Source: Pseudomonas sp. GM80
GTDB lineage: Bacteria; Pseudomonadota; Gammaproteobacteria; Pseudomonadales; Pseudomonadaceae
NCBI RefSeq assembly: GCF_000282515.1
Contig: NZ_AKJD01000062.1
Coordinates: forward strand, 1 to 43,528
Length of the DNA stretch: 43,528 bases
Reading direction: 5' to 3'
Below are positions 17,757 to 25,862 of the stretch, in pieces. The position numbers and the translations under genes are program-made. Below the pieces are notes generated by a model. It saw only the letters and a program-made list of their open reading frames with translations. It made no database searches and was not told the DNA's origin. Numbering within the stretch: the first letter of the stretch is position 1; each line of letters begins with the position of its first letter.

Positions 17757-20700
17757 ATGATGGAGAACGCAGAAACCCGCCGAAACAGGCATCAACAGTG
17801 GGCCCTCGAACTGGAAACCGCGTTGCCGCACAGCGCCACCCGGTTCACCAGCAACCTGATTGAAAGCCGCTGGGGTGCCGATATCGCGCCGATGACGTCG
17901 CAACTGGCGTATCTGCAATACGATTTTCGTGGTTATCCCGCGCTTGAAGGGATTCATCAGGGACGCCTCAAGAGGACTGAAAGTCTGCTTCACGCGGCCA
18001 TGAGCAATCAGCAGACGGTCGGCGCCGGGCGTTTCGGTGAAACAGTATTTGGTCTGTACACCCCGCCTCCAGTGGGGCCGCGTATCAATATCGCCGACAT
18101 CGATGAATCGGCGTTTCCCGAGGGCGGGCACGCGGACTATGAAGGCATCTACCGACAAACCATTCCCCAGCGTTACGAACCGCAAACGCAGCTCGCATTG
18201 CAGCCACACGCCTTCAAACGCTGGGTATGGACACTGGAACTCAAAAATCAATACAGCGCCTACGTCAAACAGGCCTGGCCGGCCGACGCCGACATTGAGA
18301 CAGGCAACGATTTTCCTCTGAAAACCACAGTAAAGTTCGCCTATGTCTTGGCTGCTTACCTGCAACATCAAGAACAAACGCTGTCTGACGATGGGCTGAA
18401 ACTGGCATTGCGCGGAGCAGGGCTGGATCCGCAACAATCCTGGGAATCACTCACCCTTGAGCATTTGCAAGGGCGCTTTATCGAGCCAAAGGACATCCAG
18501 TTCAGCCGCTTGCGCATCTATCGTTATGTCGCGACCGACATCTGGTGTTTCTCTCAACAGGGCCACGGTCGAAGGTTGCTCTATGTCCCCGGCAACTCGT
18601 CGCCCTTTCAGGAGTTCGCCGATGTTCAAGCGATGCGCCACTGGCTGACCGAGGTGGGGCGCAATTTCGACATGAGCAGCGCCCTGGCCGCGCACTTCAT
18701 GGAGGATGATCGCGTTGACGGCGTTCTGCACGCCGGTGTGCTTACGGCCCTGCAAGGCATGGCGATATACCCGCGGCAACATCACCTGACCCCCTCCGCC
18801 GGTTTCTTCAACAACGATGGTTACTGGAAGCCGGCCGACTACGCCAATCTGGACAAGGTCGCTGAGGGCACGGATCCATTTGCGCAGATGGTGAGGGCGA
18901 TGAAACAAGCGGCGCTCGCCAGCATTGCCACGATCCATGATGACGCCGAGGTCAATCGTCAGCAATTGAACGCAGTGGTCGAGCCGCTGGTGCAGTGGCT
19001 CAACCGATACGGGCCGTTGGCGCTATTGATTCCCGGAGGGGAAGGCTTGCTGGCATTGGCCGGTCTGATTGATGCCGGTTACGGGCTCGCCGAGACGGTC
19101 AACGCGACAAACACAACCGAACGTTCGCAGGGCATTACTCGAACCGTGTTCGGTGTATTGAACGCGCTACCGGTGCTGGCAGGGCAATTGATCGCTCACG
19201 CAGAACCCGCCATCGTAAAAAGCCTGCAAGAGGAGTCAGTTGCCGCGCGCCAGGCTGCGGAGCATTCTGCCGGGGTGGCCGAGCCCGGCGTAGCACTGTC
19301 GGTCGAAGAGCAAATTGCCTTGATGCAGGGTATCGGGCCAAGCATCGAGCGGTTCAGCAATCATGTCTTGCTGCAGATTCGCCATGTCAGTGGCGTGAGC
19401 GATGACGCTCTGCGCCTGATGCAGACTGACGGCCGAGTGCTCACGCCAATTTTGCAGGACACCATCAGCCGTTTCGCCATTGATCAGGATCTGCAAGAGG
19501 CCATCGATGCGCTCCCTGAATACTCGGCGCAGGCTCAACAACTGCAACGCACCCGAGCCGAAACCTTCCATCAGCGTCATGAAGCCCTGCAACAATCTGA
19601 TAATTCCTGGGTCAGGCTGTTTCGCCAGCAATATCCGCAACTCCCCACGAGCGCGGTGGAGCAAATGCTTGACCGCTCAGGCGTGGACATCGCTGCGCCG
19701 CATACCCTCGCCGACAGCAAGCGTGTTTTCAGCCGGTTGGCTGATAAGGCGCAACAGTACGAACAACACTTTCGGGTCTGTCGAGCCTTTGAAGGGCTCT
19801 ATCTGAAGTCGTCGATTAGTGCAGACAGCGATGTTCTGGTTCTGCATACCCTCGAGCGTTTGCCCGGCTGGTCGTCATCAACACGAATCGAAGTACTTGA
19901 GGGCGGCGCAGGTTCGAGGGTGATCGACAGTATTGGCATACCCTCCGCAGGCGTTAAAACGCAACTGGCCAAAACGTCCGGGATGGCGTTTGAGCAGCGC
20001 CTGCTCAATGTTCTGACAATTGAACAGCGCTCGGCGCTGGGGTTGCGCCTCGATCATGAACTGGCTGACCTTCGGGCGAAAATCCGATTGCACGCTTTAA
20101 CACAACCCGAGCTGATGCTCGGACTGCGTCGGATGGATACGGGGGCTCACTTTCATTTCGCCGGGTTACGCGGCGGCGGTTTTCCCGCTACGGCCCACGA
20201 CGCAGACTTTTCCAGACAGGTGATGAGGCTCCAGGTCAAAGAAATTTACCCGGCTGTTTCCGATGCTCAAGCCGACGATTTTTTGCGTGCGCTCGGCTCG
20301 GGGGCGCAGGTTGAACTGGATAGGCTAAGACTGCAAACGGCACAGTTGCGCAACGACATCACCGAGTGGATCGAAGACATCCACACGGACATCCATGACA
20401 TGGATGTCGAATTACTGCCGGACAGCGAAGGCCTCGCACGGGGCATGAGTGCTGTCGAAATCGAAGAAGAAAACGATGCCCGCCTCGAAGTCCGGATGGA
20501 CAGGGAGCGCGAAATTCGTTACGAGCTGGCCGAAGAGTTGATTGCCATTTGGCAAAAACGCAGTGGGCCTGAGAGCCGAGTGTATGAGGATGGCCGGTTT
20601 ATCGGTTTTCACCTGGACATGGATTTCGATCCCATGCACAGCTTGCCGCAACTCAACGTCAAGTTTCGCGACGTCATTTCGCTATCGATGCCTGATTTTC

Positions 20701-21614
20701 AAGTGACCCAGCGCGGCAGTATCAATGGCTTTCTCGAATGCTTCCCGAACCTGCGCTGGTTGGGCATGAGGGGCGTCGATTTACGTCTTTTCAATGAACT
20801 GGCCCAGGAGGTTGGCAAATTGCCCCCCGCCATCAGCCAGATGAGCCAATTGGAGACGCTTGATCTGAGTTCAACCGGGTTGGTTTTAACGGATGAAACC
20901 GCCGGAAAAATCGCCGGGTTGAAGCGACTGCGTATCATCGACCTCAGTAGTAACCCGTTGGGCGTTGCGCCACTGCTGATGGGTATGCCTGAACTGCGCC
21001 AGCTCAAGCTGCGCGGCGCCGGCCTCACCGTGAGCCCTGTCGGCATTTTTGACTATCCCTACCTACGGCGTCTGGATCTGCGCGATAACCGACTGACCCG
21101 CATACCCGAAGCCGTGCGGCGACAGTCGGTGGCAGAGGGGAACGTGCTGCTGTCCGGCAATCCGCTGAGTGATCCCGACAGTTTGCGCTGGGTGGTGGAG
21201 CATCGTCAGCAAAGCGGCATCAATGTGTGGATGGGGATGCCGACACACACTGTGTTTCTTCCGGGGGCCTGGACGGCTGGATTATCGGCTGAGCGTGCGG
21301 AGCTGTTCAGCGCACGCTGGGAGCGGATAGCGGTCATGCCGGGGGGAGACCGACTCTTTGGCACACTTGGAGTGCTGACCCGTACAGCGGATTACATCGT
21401 TGATTATGTACCGTTGCAAAGTCGTGTCTGGCGGATGTTTGAGGCCATGGATGCTTCCCCCGCACTGCGCCGGTACCTGTTTCAGGATGTGCAATGGCCA
21501 GCGCTGGACGGTCAGGATCCGTTTGCCAGTTTTACTCGGCTTGAAGAAACAATAGCCACTTACATTGAGTCACCGGTGAAAAAACCAAGGCTTGATGGAG
21601 GGGAGCGATCATGA
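17757..21614 (+). CDS. DUF6543 / LRR toxin-like protein with truncated, Cys-less NEL region
   Basis: 1285 aa. Start at 17757 (AAAGGA nine bases upstream; the TTG at 17748 is in frame but overlaps that site). The N-terminal ~430 residues look like the dermonecrotic-toxin-like DUF6543 domain: YEGIYRQTIPQRY, GRRLLYVPGNSSPFQEF, NRYGPLALLIPGGEG. A helical middle follows, then a linker (ELAEELIAIWQ) and LRRs at ~950-1130 (LETLDLSSTGLVL, LRRLDLRDNRLTRIP). Residues ~1165-1260 correspond to the first part of a NEL E3 ligase domain (GAWTAGL...ARWERIAVMP, TADYIVDYVPLQSRVWRMFEAM, LRRYLF). Where the sister protein has Thr-Cys-Gly-Asp, this reads ALDGQDPFASFTRLEE with no Cys, and the protein stops 25 residues later. 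It is thus probably non-catalytic, a degenerate or regulatory paralogue. No signal peptide; secretion route unknown. Confidence 0.8.
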   Translation: MMENAETRRNRHQQWALELETALPHSATRFTSNLIESRWGADIAPMTSQLAYLQYDFRGYPALEGIHQGRLKRTESLLHAAMSNQQTVGAGRFGETVFGLYTPPPVGPRINIADIDESAFPEGGHADYEGIYRQTIPQRYEPQTQLALQPHAFKRWVWTLELKNQYSAYVKQAWPADADIETGNDFPLKTTVKFAYVLAAYLQHQEQTLSDDGLKLALRGAGLDPQQSWESLTLEHLQGRFIEPKDIQFSRLRIYRYVATDIWCFSQQGHGRRLLYVPGNSSPFQEFADVQAMRHWLTEVGRNFDMSSALAAHFMEDDRVDGVLHAGVLTALQGMAIYPRQHHLTPSAGFFNNDGYWKPADYANLDKVAEGTDPFAQMVRAMKQAALASIATIHDDAEVNRQQLNAVVEPLVQWLNRYGPLALLIPGGEGLLALAGLIDAGYGLAETVNATNTTERSQGITRTVFGVLNALPVLAGQLIAHAEPAIVKSLQEESVAARQAAEHSAGVAEPGVALSVEEQIALMQGIGPSIERFSNHVLLQIRHVSGVSDDALRLMQTDGRVLTPILQDTISRFAIDQDLQEAIDALPEYSAQAQQLQRTRAETFHQRHEALQQSDNSWVRLFRQQYPQLPTSAVEQMLDRSGVDIAAPHTLADSKRVFSRLADKAQQYEQHFRVCRAFEGLYLKSSISADSDVLVLHTLERLPGWSSSTRIEVLEGGAGSRVIDSIGIPSAGVKTQLAKTSGMAFEQRLLNVLTIEQRSALGLRLDHELADLRAKIRLHALTQPELMLGLRRMDTGAHFHFAGLRGGGFPATAHDADFSRQVMRLQVKEIYPAVSDAQADDFLRALGSGAQVELDRLRLQTAQLRNDITEWIEDIHTDIHDMDVELLPDSEGLARGMSAVEIEEENDARLEVRMDREREIRYELAEELIAIWQKRSGPESRVYEDGRFIGFHLDMDFDPMHSLPQLNVKFRDVISLSMPDFQVTQRGSINGFLECFPNLRWLGMRGVDLRLFNELAQEVGKLPPAISQMSQLETLDLSSTGLVLTDETAGKIAGLKRLRIIDLSSNPLGVAPLLMGMPELRQLKLRGAGLTVSPVGIFDYPYLRRLDLRDNRLTRIPEAVRRQSVAEGNVLLSGNPLSDPDSLRWVVEHRQQSGINVWMGMPTHTVFLPGAWTAGLSAERAELFSARWERIAVMPGGDRLFGTLGVLTRTADYIVDYVPLQSRVWRMFEAMDASPALRRYLFQDVQWPALDGQDPFASFTRLEETIATYIESPVKKPRLDGGERS

Positions 21615-21817
21615 ATACGCCTACTGCAATGACGCCCGAAGTGCTTTTGCGCGAATGGCGGCGACTGCAACAGCGTCAATTTTCAACGCAAAAAAAATCT
21701 GAAACCGGATCAGCTCCGGTTTCAGATTCGGGTGTTGCGGCTAACGCGGTTAGCGACGACGGAACAGCGGCAGCGGCTCGTCAGTGGCAGCCTGATAGGT
21801 CACCGAGAAGTCCTTGA
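21611..21817 (+). CDS. short ORF coupled to truncated NEL gene (doubtful)
   Basis: 68 aa, starting in an ATGA overlap with the preceding stop and preceded by a very strong GGAGGGGAG site. The first ~30 residues (MTPEVLLREWRRLQQRQF) look protein-like. The rest runs through the minus-strand terminator hairpin (21690-21728) and over the 3' end of the opposite DUF934 gene, so at least its tail has no independent coding character. It may be the stump of a lost downstream gene or a real small protein. No family recognised. Confidence 0.3.
   Translation: MNTPTAMTPEVLLREWRRLQQRQFSTQKKSETGSAPVSDSGVAANAVSDDGTAAAARQWQPDRSPRSP
21690..21728 (-). terminator. rho-independent terminator of cysI-DUF934 operon
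   Basis: AATCTGAAACCGGA / TCCGGTTTCAGATT, a perfect 14-bp stem with a 5-nt loop, followed in the minus direction by a run of eight Ts. It lies 22 bases beyond the DUF934 stop. Confidence 0.93.
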
Positions 21818-22244
21818 GACCTTCAAGCGCTTCGTACGGGTCTTTATCAGGGCGCACGGCAAAGGCGTCGAAACCGCAGCGGTGCATATAGAACAGCTGG
21901 TCGCGCAGCACGTCGCCAATCGCCCGCAGTTCGCCTTTGAACCCATAACGGTCGCGCAGCAAACGGGCGTTGGAGTAATTGCGGCCGTCGGTGAATGCGG
22001 GGAAGTTCAGGGCAATCACCTGGAACTCAGCCACGTCTTCACCGATTTCTTCAGCTTCTTCGTCGGCGTCCAGCCAGACACCCAGGCCACCGTCGCGAGC
22101 CTTGAGCATGCGGCTGTGTTCACGCCACAGTTGCAACGGCACGATCAGATCGTCGCAGTTGCTGATCTCGTCGATGTTGAAATCCTTGGGCAGCAAGTGC
22201 CAGGTTTCGTCGACGACCTCGTTGTTCTTAATGATTCGCTGCAT
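21750..22244 (-). CDS. DUF934 protein, sulfite-reductase partner
   Basis: 164 aa, DUF934 family, almost always encoded directly after the cysI-type nitrite/sulfite reductase in Pseudomonas and relatives. The start at 22244 (MQRIIKNNEVVDETWHLLP) overlaps the cysI end by 17 bases, a coupled gene; an upstream in-frame start would lie deep inside cysI. Family marks: DLIVPLQLWREH, GVWLDADEEAEEIG, LNFPAFTDGRNYSNARLLRD, FYMHRCGFDAFAVRPDKDP. Believed to assist sulfate assimilation, possibly as an accessory to the reductase; the biochemical role is not established. Confidence 0.94.
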   Translation of the reverse strand: MQRIIKNNEVVDETWHLLPKDFNIDEISNCDDLIVPLQLWREHSRMLKARDGGLGVWLDADEEAEEIGEDVAEFQVIALNFPAFTDGRNYSNARLLRDRYGFKGELRAIGDVLRDQLFYMHRCGFDAFAVRPDKDPYEALEGLKDFSVTYQAATDEPLPLFRRR

Positions 22245-23886
22245 AGACGCGTTCCTTGAAGAGGTCGATGCCAATACGCTGATAGGTGTCAATGAAGCGC
22301 TCGTCTTCGGTACGTTGTTCAACGTACACGTCGATCAGCTTCGAAATCACGTCAGGCATGACTTCCTGAGCGAAGGACGGGCCGAGGATCTTGCCCAGGC
22401 TTGCGTCACGGCTGGCGCTGCCGCCGAGGGAGACCTGATAGAACTCTTCGCCTTTCTTGTCCACCCCGAGAATGCCGATGTGGCCGACGTGGTGGTGACC
22501 ACAGGCGTTCATGCAACCGGAGATGTTCAGGTCCAGTTCACCAATGTCGAACAGGTAATCCAGGTCGTCAAAACGGCGCTGGATCGATTCGGCGATCGGG
22601 ATCGACTTGGCGTTGGCCAGCGAGCAGAAATCACCGCCAGGGCAGCAGATGATGTCGGTCAGCAGGCCGATGTTCGGCGTGGCGAAACCGCCTTCACGCA
22701 GTTCGCCCCACAGGGTGAACAACTGGCTTTGCTCGACGTCGGCGAGAATGATGTTCTGTTCGTGCGAGGTGCGCAGTTGACCGAAGCTATAGCGGTCGGC
22801 CAGATCGGCGACGGCGTCCAGCTGCTTGTCGGTGATGTCGCCCGGGGCGACGCCGGTCGGTTTCAGCGACAGGGTCACAGCCACATAACCCGGCTTCTTG
22901 TGCGCCAGGGTATTGCGAGTGCGCCAGCGGGCGAAACCCGGATGCTCTTTGTCGAGATCGGCCAGTTGCGCGCTCTGGTTGTCCAGCGCCTTGTAGTCCG
23001 GGTCGACGAAGTGCTTGGCCACACGCTGCAGTTCGGCTTCGGTCAGTGTGGTCTGGCCACCGCGAAGGTGTTCCATTTCCGCATCGACTTTCTGTGCGAA
23101 CACTTCAGGCGTGAGTGCCTTGACGAGGATCTTGATCCGCGCCTTGTATTTGTTGTCGCGACGGCCGTAGCGGTTGTACACCCGCAAAATGGCGTCGAGG
23201 TAGCTCAACAGATCCTGCCACGGCAGGAATTCATTGATGAATGCACCCACTACCGGCGTACGCCCGAGGCCACCGCCGACCAGTACACGGAAGCCCAGTT
23301 CGCCAGCGGCGTTGTGCACCGGCTCAAGGCCAATGTCGTGGACTTCGATGGCGGCGCGGTCAGCGGTCGAACCGTTGACGGCGATTTTGAATTTACGCGG
23401 CAGGTAGGCGAATTCCGGGTGGAACGTCGTCCACTGGCGGACGATCTCGCACCATGGGCGCGGGTCGATCACTTCGTCGGCGGCGACACCGGCGAACTGG
23501 TCGGTGGTGACGTTGCGCAGGCAGTTGCCGCTGGTCTGGATCGCGTGCATCTGCACGGTGGCCAGTTCAGCGAGGATGTCCGGGATGTCTTCCACCGCCG
23601 GCCAGTTGAACTGCACGTTCTGCCGCGTACTGATGTGGGCGTAGCCCTTGTCGTAGTCGCGGGCAATCTTGGCCATCATGCGCATCTGACGCGAAGTCAG
23701 TTGGCCGTAAGGCACCGCCACACGCAACATCGGCGCAAAACGCTGGATGTAGAGGCCATTTTGCAGGCGCAGGGGGCGGAATTCTTCTTCGCTCAGCTCA
23801 CCTGCCAGATAGCGTCGGGTCTGATCACGGAACTGCTTGACGCGGTCCTCGATGATCCGCTGATCGTACTCGTCATATACGTACAT
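22228..23886 (-). CDS. sulfite reductase, siroheme [4Fe-4S] subunit CysI
   Basis: Assimilatory sulfite (nitrite/sulfite) reductase hemoprotein, 552 aa, reducing sulfite to sulfide for cysteine synthesis in the cytoplasm. Start MYVYDEYDQRIIEDR at 23886, with AGGA before it; the frame runs further upstream but without initiation signals. Visible: the ferredoxin-like half-domains with GYAHISTRQNVQFNW and RNVTTDQFAG, and the C-terminal cluster-binding Cys motifs CCPGGDFC (C-x5-C) and CMNACGHHH (C-x3-C) that bridge siroheme and the 4Fe-4S centre. Same type as P. aeruginosa cysI, with no separate flavoprotein subunit nearby. Operon cysI-DUF934, closed by the terminator at 21690. The downstream use of sulfide links to methionine synthesis, whose metH is 9 kb away. 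Confidence 0.95.
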   Translation of the reverse strand: MYVYDEYDQRIIEDRVKQFRDQTRRYLAGELSEEEFRPLRLQNGLYIQRFAPMLRVAVPYGQLTSRQMRMMAKIARDYDKGYAHISTRQNVQFNWPAVEDIPDILAELATVQMHAIQTSGNCLRNVTTDQFAGVAADEVIDPRPWCEIVRQWTTFHPEFAYLPRKFKIAVNGSTADRAAIEVHDIGLEPVHNAAGELGFRVLVGGGLGRTPVVGAFINEFLPWQDLLSYLDAILRVYNRYGRRDNKYKARIKILVKALTPEVFAQKVDAEMEHLRGGQTTLTEAELQRVAKHFVDPDYKALDNQSAQLADLDKEHPGFARWRTRNTLAHKKPGYVAVTLSLKPTGVAPGDITDKQLDAVADLADRYSFGQLRTSHEQNIILADVEQSQLFTLWGELREGGFATPNIGLLTDIICCPGGDFCSLANAKSIPIAESIQRRFDDLDYLFDIGELDLNISGCMNACGHHHVGHIGILGVDKKGEEFYQVSLGGSASRDASLGKILGPSFAQEVMPDVISKLIDVYVEQRTEDERFIDTYQRIGIDLFKERVYAANH

Positions 23887-24006
23887 ATAAGTCCTGTTCT
23901 CAGGCTTGGGCCACTCGGAAAACGCTGCGTTTTCGCTTGCTGGAGTCCGAATTGTGCCTCTGCAATTCTGCGCGCACGGCCGCGCACTCCCTAACGGAGC
24001 CGGGGC

Positions 24007-24035
24007 AATATACCCGTTTGCAGTTATGCGCAAAA
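24007..24035 (-). promoter_or_regulatory. candidate cysI promoter
   Basis: On the minus strand TTTTGC (24030-24035), 17-nt spacer, TATATT (24007-24012), 121 bases before the cysI start. The AT-rich segment just upstream (24036-24075, TATATGTAAAGAACCAAATG) is where a CysB site would be expected. No CysB consensus is sharp enough to assert. Confidence 0.45.
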
Positions 24036-24100
24036 GTGATGTTTGAGTATATGTAAAGAACCAAATGGCCTAACGAGAATGGCTGTCAACTAATCCACAT

Positions 24101-24129
24101 TTGTCGTGCGGACAATCATCGTCTTAACT
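24101..24129 (+). promoter_or_regulatory. candidate promoter of small membrane peptide
   Basis: TTGTCG (24101-24106), 17-nt spacer, TTAACT (24124-24129), 51 bases before the 24180 start. The -35 is part of a perfect inverted repeat TTGTC-gtgcg-GACAA (24101-24115), so it could be regulated. Confidence 0.4.
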
Positions 24130-24179
24130 GTGGTCGAGTCTTTCTGCAATCACCGATAAAACCGACAAGAGGCGATGCA

Positions 24180-24293
24180 ATGAGCAATCCGACCAAGGCA
24201 AGAAAAAGCGATAGCAGTGTCGATGCGTGGGCCATTCTGTTCCTGATCATTTTGGTCGTAGGGACGGCGGTATTCTGGGTCAGTCATCAGTAA
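24180..24293 (+). CDS. 37-aa single-pass membrane peptide
   Basis: Small ORF of 37 codons: a polar, basic N-terminus (MSNPTKARKSDSSVDAW) and one hydrophobic helix (AILFLIILVVGTAVFWVS), ending His-Gln. AGAGG lies about eight bases before the ATG, and a plausible promoter is present at 24101. Predicted orientation is N-terminus in the cytoplasm. No family recognised and no function can be assigned. The reading frame, binding site, promoter and clean membrane-helix pattern make it more than chance. It is followed after 118 bases by the periplasmic binding protein. Confidence 0.65.
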   Translation: MSNPTKARKSDSSVDAWAILFLIILVVGTAVFWVSHQ

Positions 24294-24372
24294 ACGACCC
24301 ATCCGGGCCCGCTTCCGACAGATTGTCGGACAAAAAACGGGATCAGGCATCAATAGCCGGTGGTTCGATGGC

Positions 24373-24378
24373 TATAAT
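24373..24378 (+). promoter_or_regulatory. -10 box before periplasmic binding protein
   Basis: Perfect TATAAT at 24373-24378, 34 bases before the start at 24412. The -35 position holds TCAATA, a poor match. Confidence 0.45.
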
Positions 24379-24411
24379 GCGCGGCCATTTTTCCCTGGGC
24401 CCGGATGACTC

Positions 24412-25485
24412 ATGTTCAAGCGTTTGCACCTCAGTCTGCTGCTGTTCAGCGCGGCTTTTGCTACCGCTGCGCGAGCGGAGTCGGTGCTGTTTCTCAGTCC
24501 AGGCTCGACCGAGGAAGCGTTCTGGGTCAGCTATTCGCAATTCATGCAGGCGGCTGCGCGTGACCTTGGCATTGACCTGCAGATTGTCTATTCGCAACGT
24601 CAACCTGAACGGACCCTGGCCCAGGCTCGTGTGGCACTGCAGGGGGCGACGCGGCCCGACTACCTGATTTTCGTCAACGAACAATATGTCGCGCCGCAGA
24701 TCCTGCGTCTGGCGCAGGACAGTGGGGTCAAACTGTTCATGGTCAACGCCGCGTTGACGGTCGATCAAGAGGCATTGATCGGCAAACGCAGTGACCGGAT
24801 CGGCAGCCTGGTACCCAATGACGAGCAGGGCGGCTACCTGATGATGAAGGAGCTGATTCGTTTGCATCGGCCCGTGGCTGGCAATGAGTCGATTGAAGTA
24901 CTGGCCTTCTCCGGCCTGAAGATCACCCCGTCGGCGCAACTGCGTGAACACGGCATGCAGCGGGCCCTGGCCGAGCATCCACAGGTGCGTTTGCGGCAAC
25001 TGGTCTACAGCGGCTGGACGCAGGAGCGCGCCTATGAACAGGCCAAGCAACTGTTTGGCCGATATCCGAATGTTTCGCTGGTGTGGTCGGCCAATGATGA
25101 AATGGCCTTCGGGGCGATGCGCGCGTTTGCCGAGACCGGCAAGGTGCCCGGCAAAGACGCCTTGTTCAGTGCGGTCAATACGTCACCGGCGGCGTTGCAG
25201 GCATTGGTTGACGGCCGCCTCAGCGCATTGGTCGGCGGGCATTTCACGCTCGGTGGCTGGGCATTGGTCGAGTTGCACGACGTCGAGCAAGGCGTGGATC
25301 TGAATCGCTACGGCGGCCGTGATCGACAGATCCCCTTGCTGCAACTGATCGACAGCGCCCACGCGCGAAAACTGCTTGCCATGGGTGAATCGCCGAACTA
25401 CGGGGTGAATTTTCGCAAACTCTCGGCAAAGGATCGGCCGGCGTCCTATCGCTACCCGTTCAATCTGCAAACCCTGATGCGCTGA
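24412..25485 (+). CDS. orphan periplasmic sugar-type substrate-binding protein
   Basis: 357 aa with signal peptide MFKRLHLSLLLFSAAFATAARA. Type I periplasmic binding fold (Peripla_BP_4 / RbsB-LacI like): ESVLFLSPGSTEEAFWVSYS, DYLIFVNEQYVAPQIL, the hinge NDEQGGYLMMKELI, VSLVWSANDEMAFGAMRA, and GGHFTLGGWALVELHD. Such proteins bind sugars, autoinducer-type ligands or small metabolites. No ABC permease, ATPase or chemoreceptor adjoins it, so it either serves a transporter elsewhere or acts as a sensor subunit (for example for a kinase or cyclase). Ligand unknown. Confidence 0.85.
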   Translation: MFKRLHLSLLLFSAAFATAARAESVLFLSPGSTEEAFWVSYSQFMQAAARDLGIDLQIVYSQRQPERTLAQARVALQGATRPDYLIFVNEQYVAPQILRLAQDSGVKLFMVNAALTVDQEALIGKRSDRIGSLVPNDEQGGYLMMKELIRLHRPVAGNESIEVLAFSGLKITPSAQLREHGMQRALAEHPQVRLRQLVYSGWTQERAYEQAKQLFGRYPNVSLVWSANDEMAFGAMRAFAETGKVPGKDALFSAVNTSPAALQALVDGRLSALVGGHFTLGGWALVELHDVEQGVDLNRYGGRDRQIPLLQLIDSAHARKLLAMGESPNYGVNFRKLSAKDRPASYRYPFNLQTLMR

Positions 25486-25491
25486 ACGCCA

Positions 25492-25710
25492 TCAGACACC
25501 GGCGAAATGCAGCACCAGTTTGACGATGGCAAACAGCGTCAGGGCGAACACTGCCGTGAACAAAATACCCAGCACCACGAAATGGCTGGGCTTGCCGTGG
25601 GTGAAATCCCTTGCCCGGTTCTTGCCACTTTGCACCCCGAACGCCGCTGCCATGACGCTGTGCAGCATCTGCCAGAAGGTCGGCGGTTTATTGTCGACTG
25701 GATCGTCCAT
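25492..25710 (-). CDS. DUF2970 small membrane protein
   Basis: 72 aa, start at 25710 (MDDPVDNKPPTFWQ) set by GAGGGA five bases upstream; the longer frame upstream lacks a binding site. It shows the DUF2970 pattern: FWQMLHSVMAAAFGVQSGKNRARDF, then a single C-terminal membrane helix (FVVLGILFTAVFALTLFAIVKLVLHF). Function unknown; a widespread small inner-membrane protein of proteobacteria. Convergent with the binding-protein gene, with six bases between the stops. Confidence 0.9.
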   Translation of the reverse strand: MDDPVDNKPPTFWQMLHSVMAAAFGVQSGKNRARDFTHGKPSHFVVLGILFTAVFALTLFAIVKLVLHFAGV

Positions 25711-25769
25711 AAATCCCTCGTCATCACAGTGTGAAATCCAAGCATAGACAATTAAATGCCTGCGGGTCG

Positions 25770-25797
25770 CTGACAAAAGTGACGGCATATATATATG
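25770..25797 (+). promoter_or_regulatory. candidate promoter of large NEL gene
   Basis: CTGACA (25770-25775), 16-nt spacer, TATATG (25792-25797) inside an alternating AT run (ATATATATATG) that stands out from the GC-rich surroundings. It lies 66 bases before the start at 25863. Confidence 0.45.
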
Positions 25798-25862
25798 TAC
25801 CGCCATCGCCAACGCCGCCGGTGATTGACTGACGCCTCATTCACAAGCCGTCAGGATTTCAC

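Noticed and set aside
21979..23994. 671-aa open frame on the plus strand
   Set aside because: Antisense shadow of cysI, whose Cys motifs and length are unambiguous.
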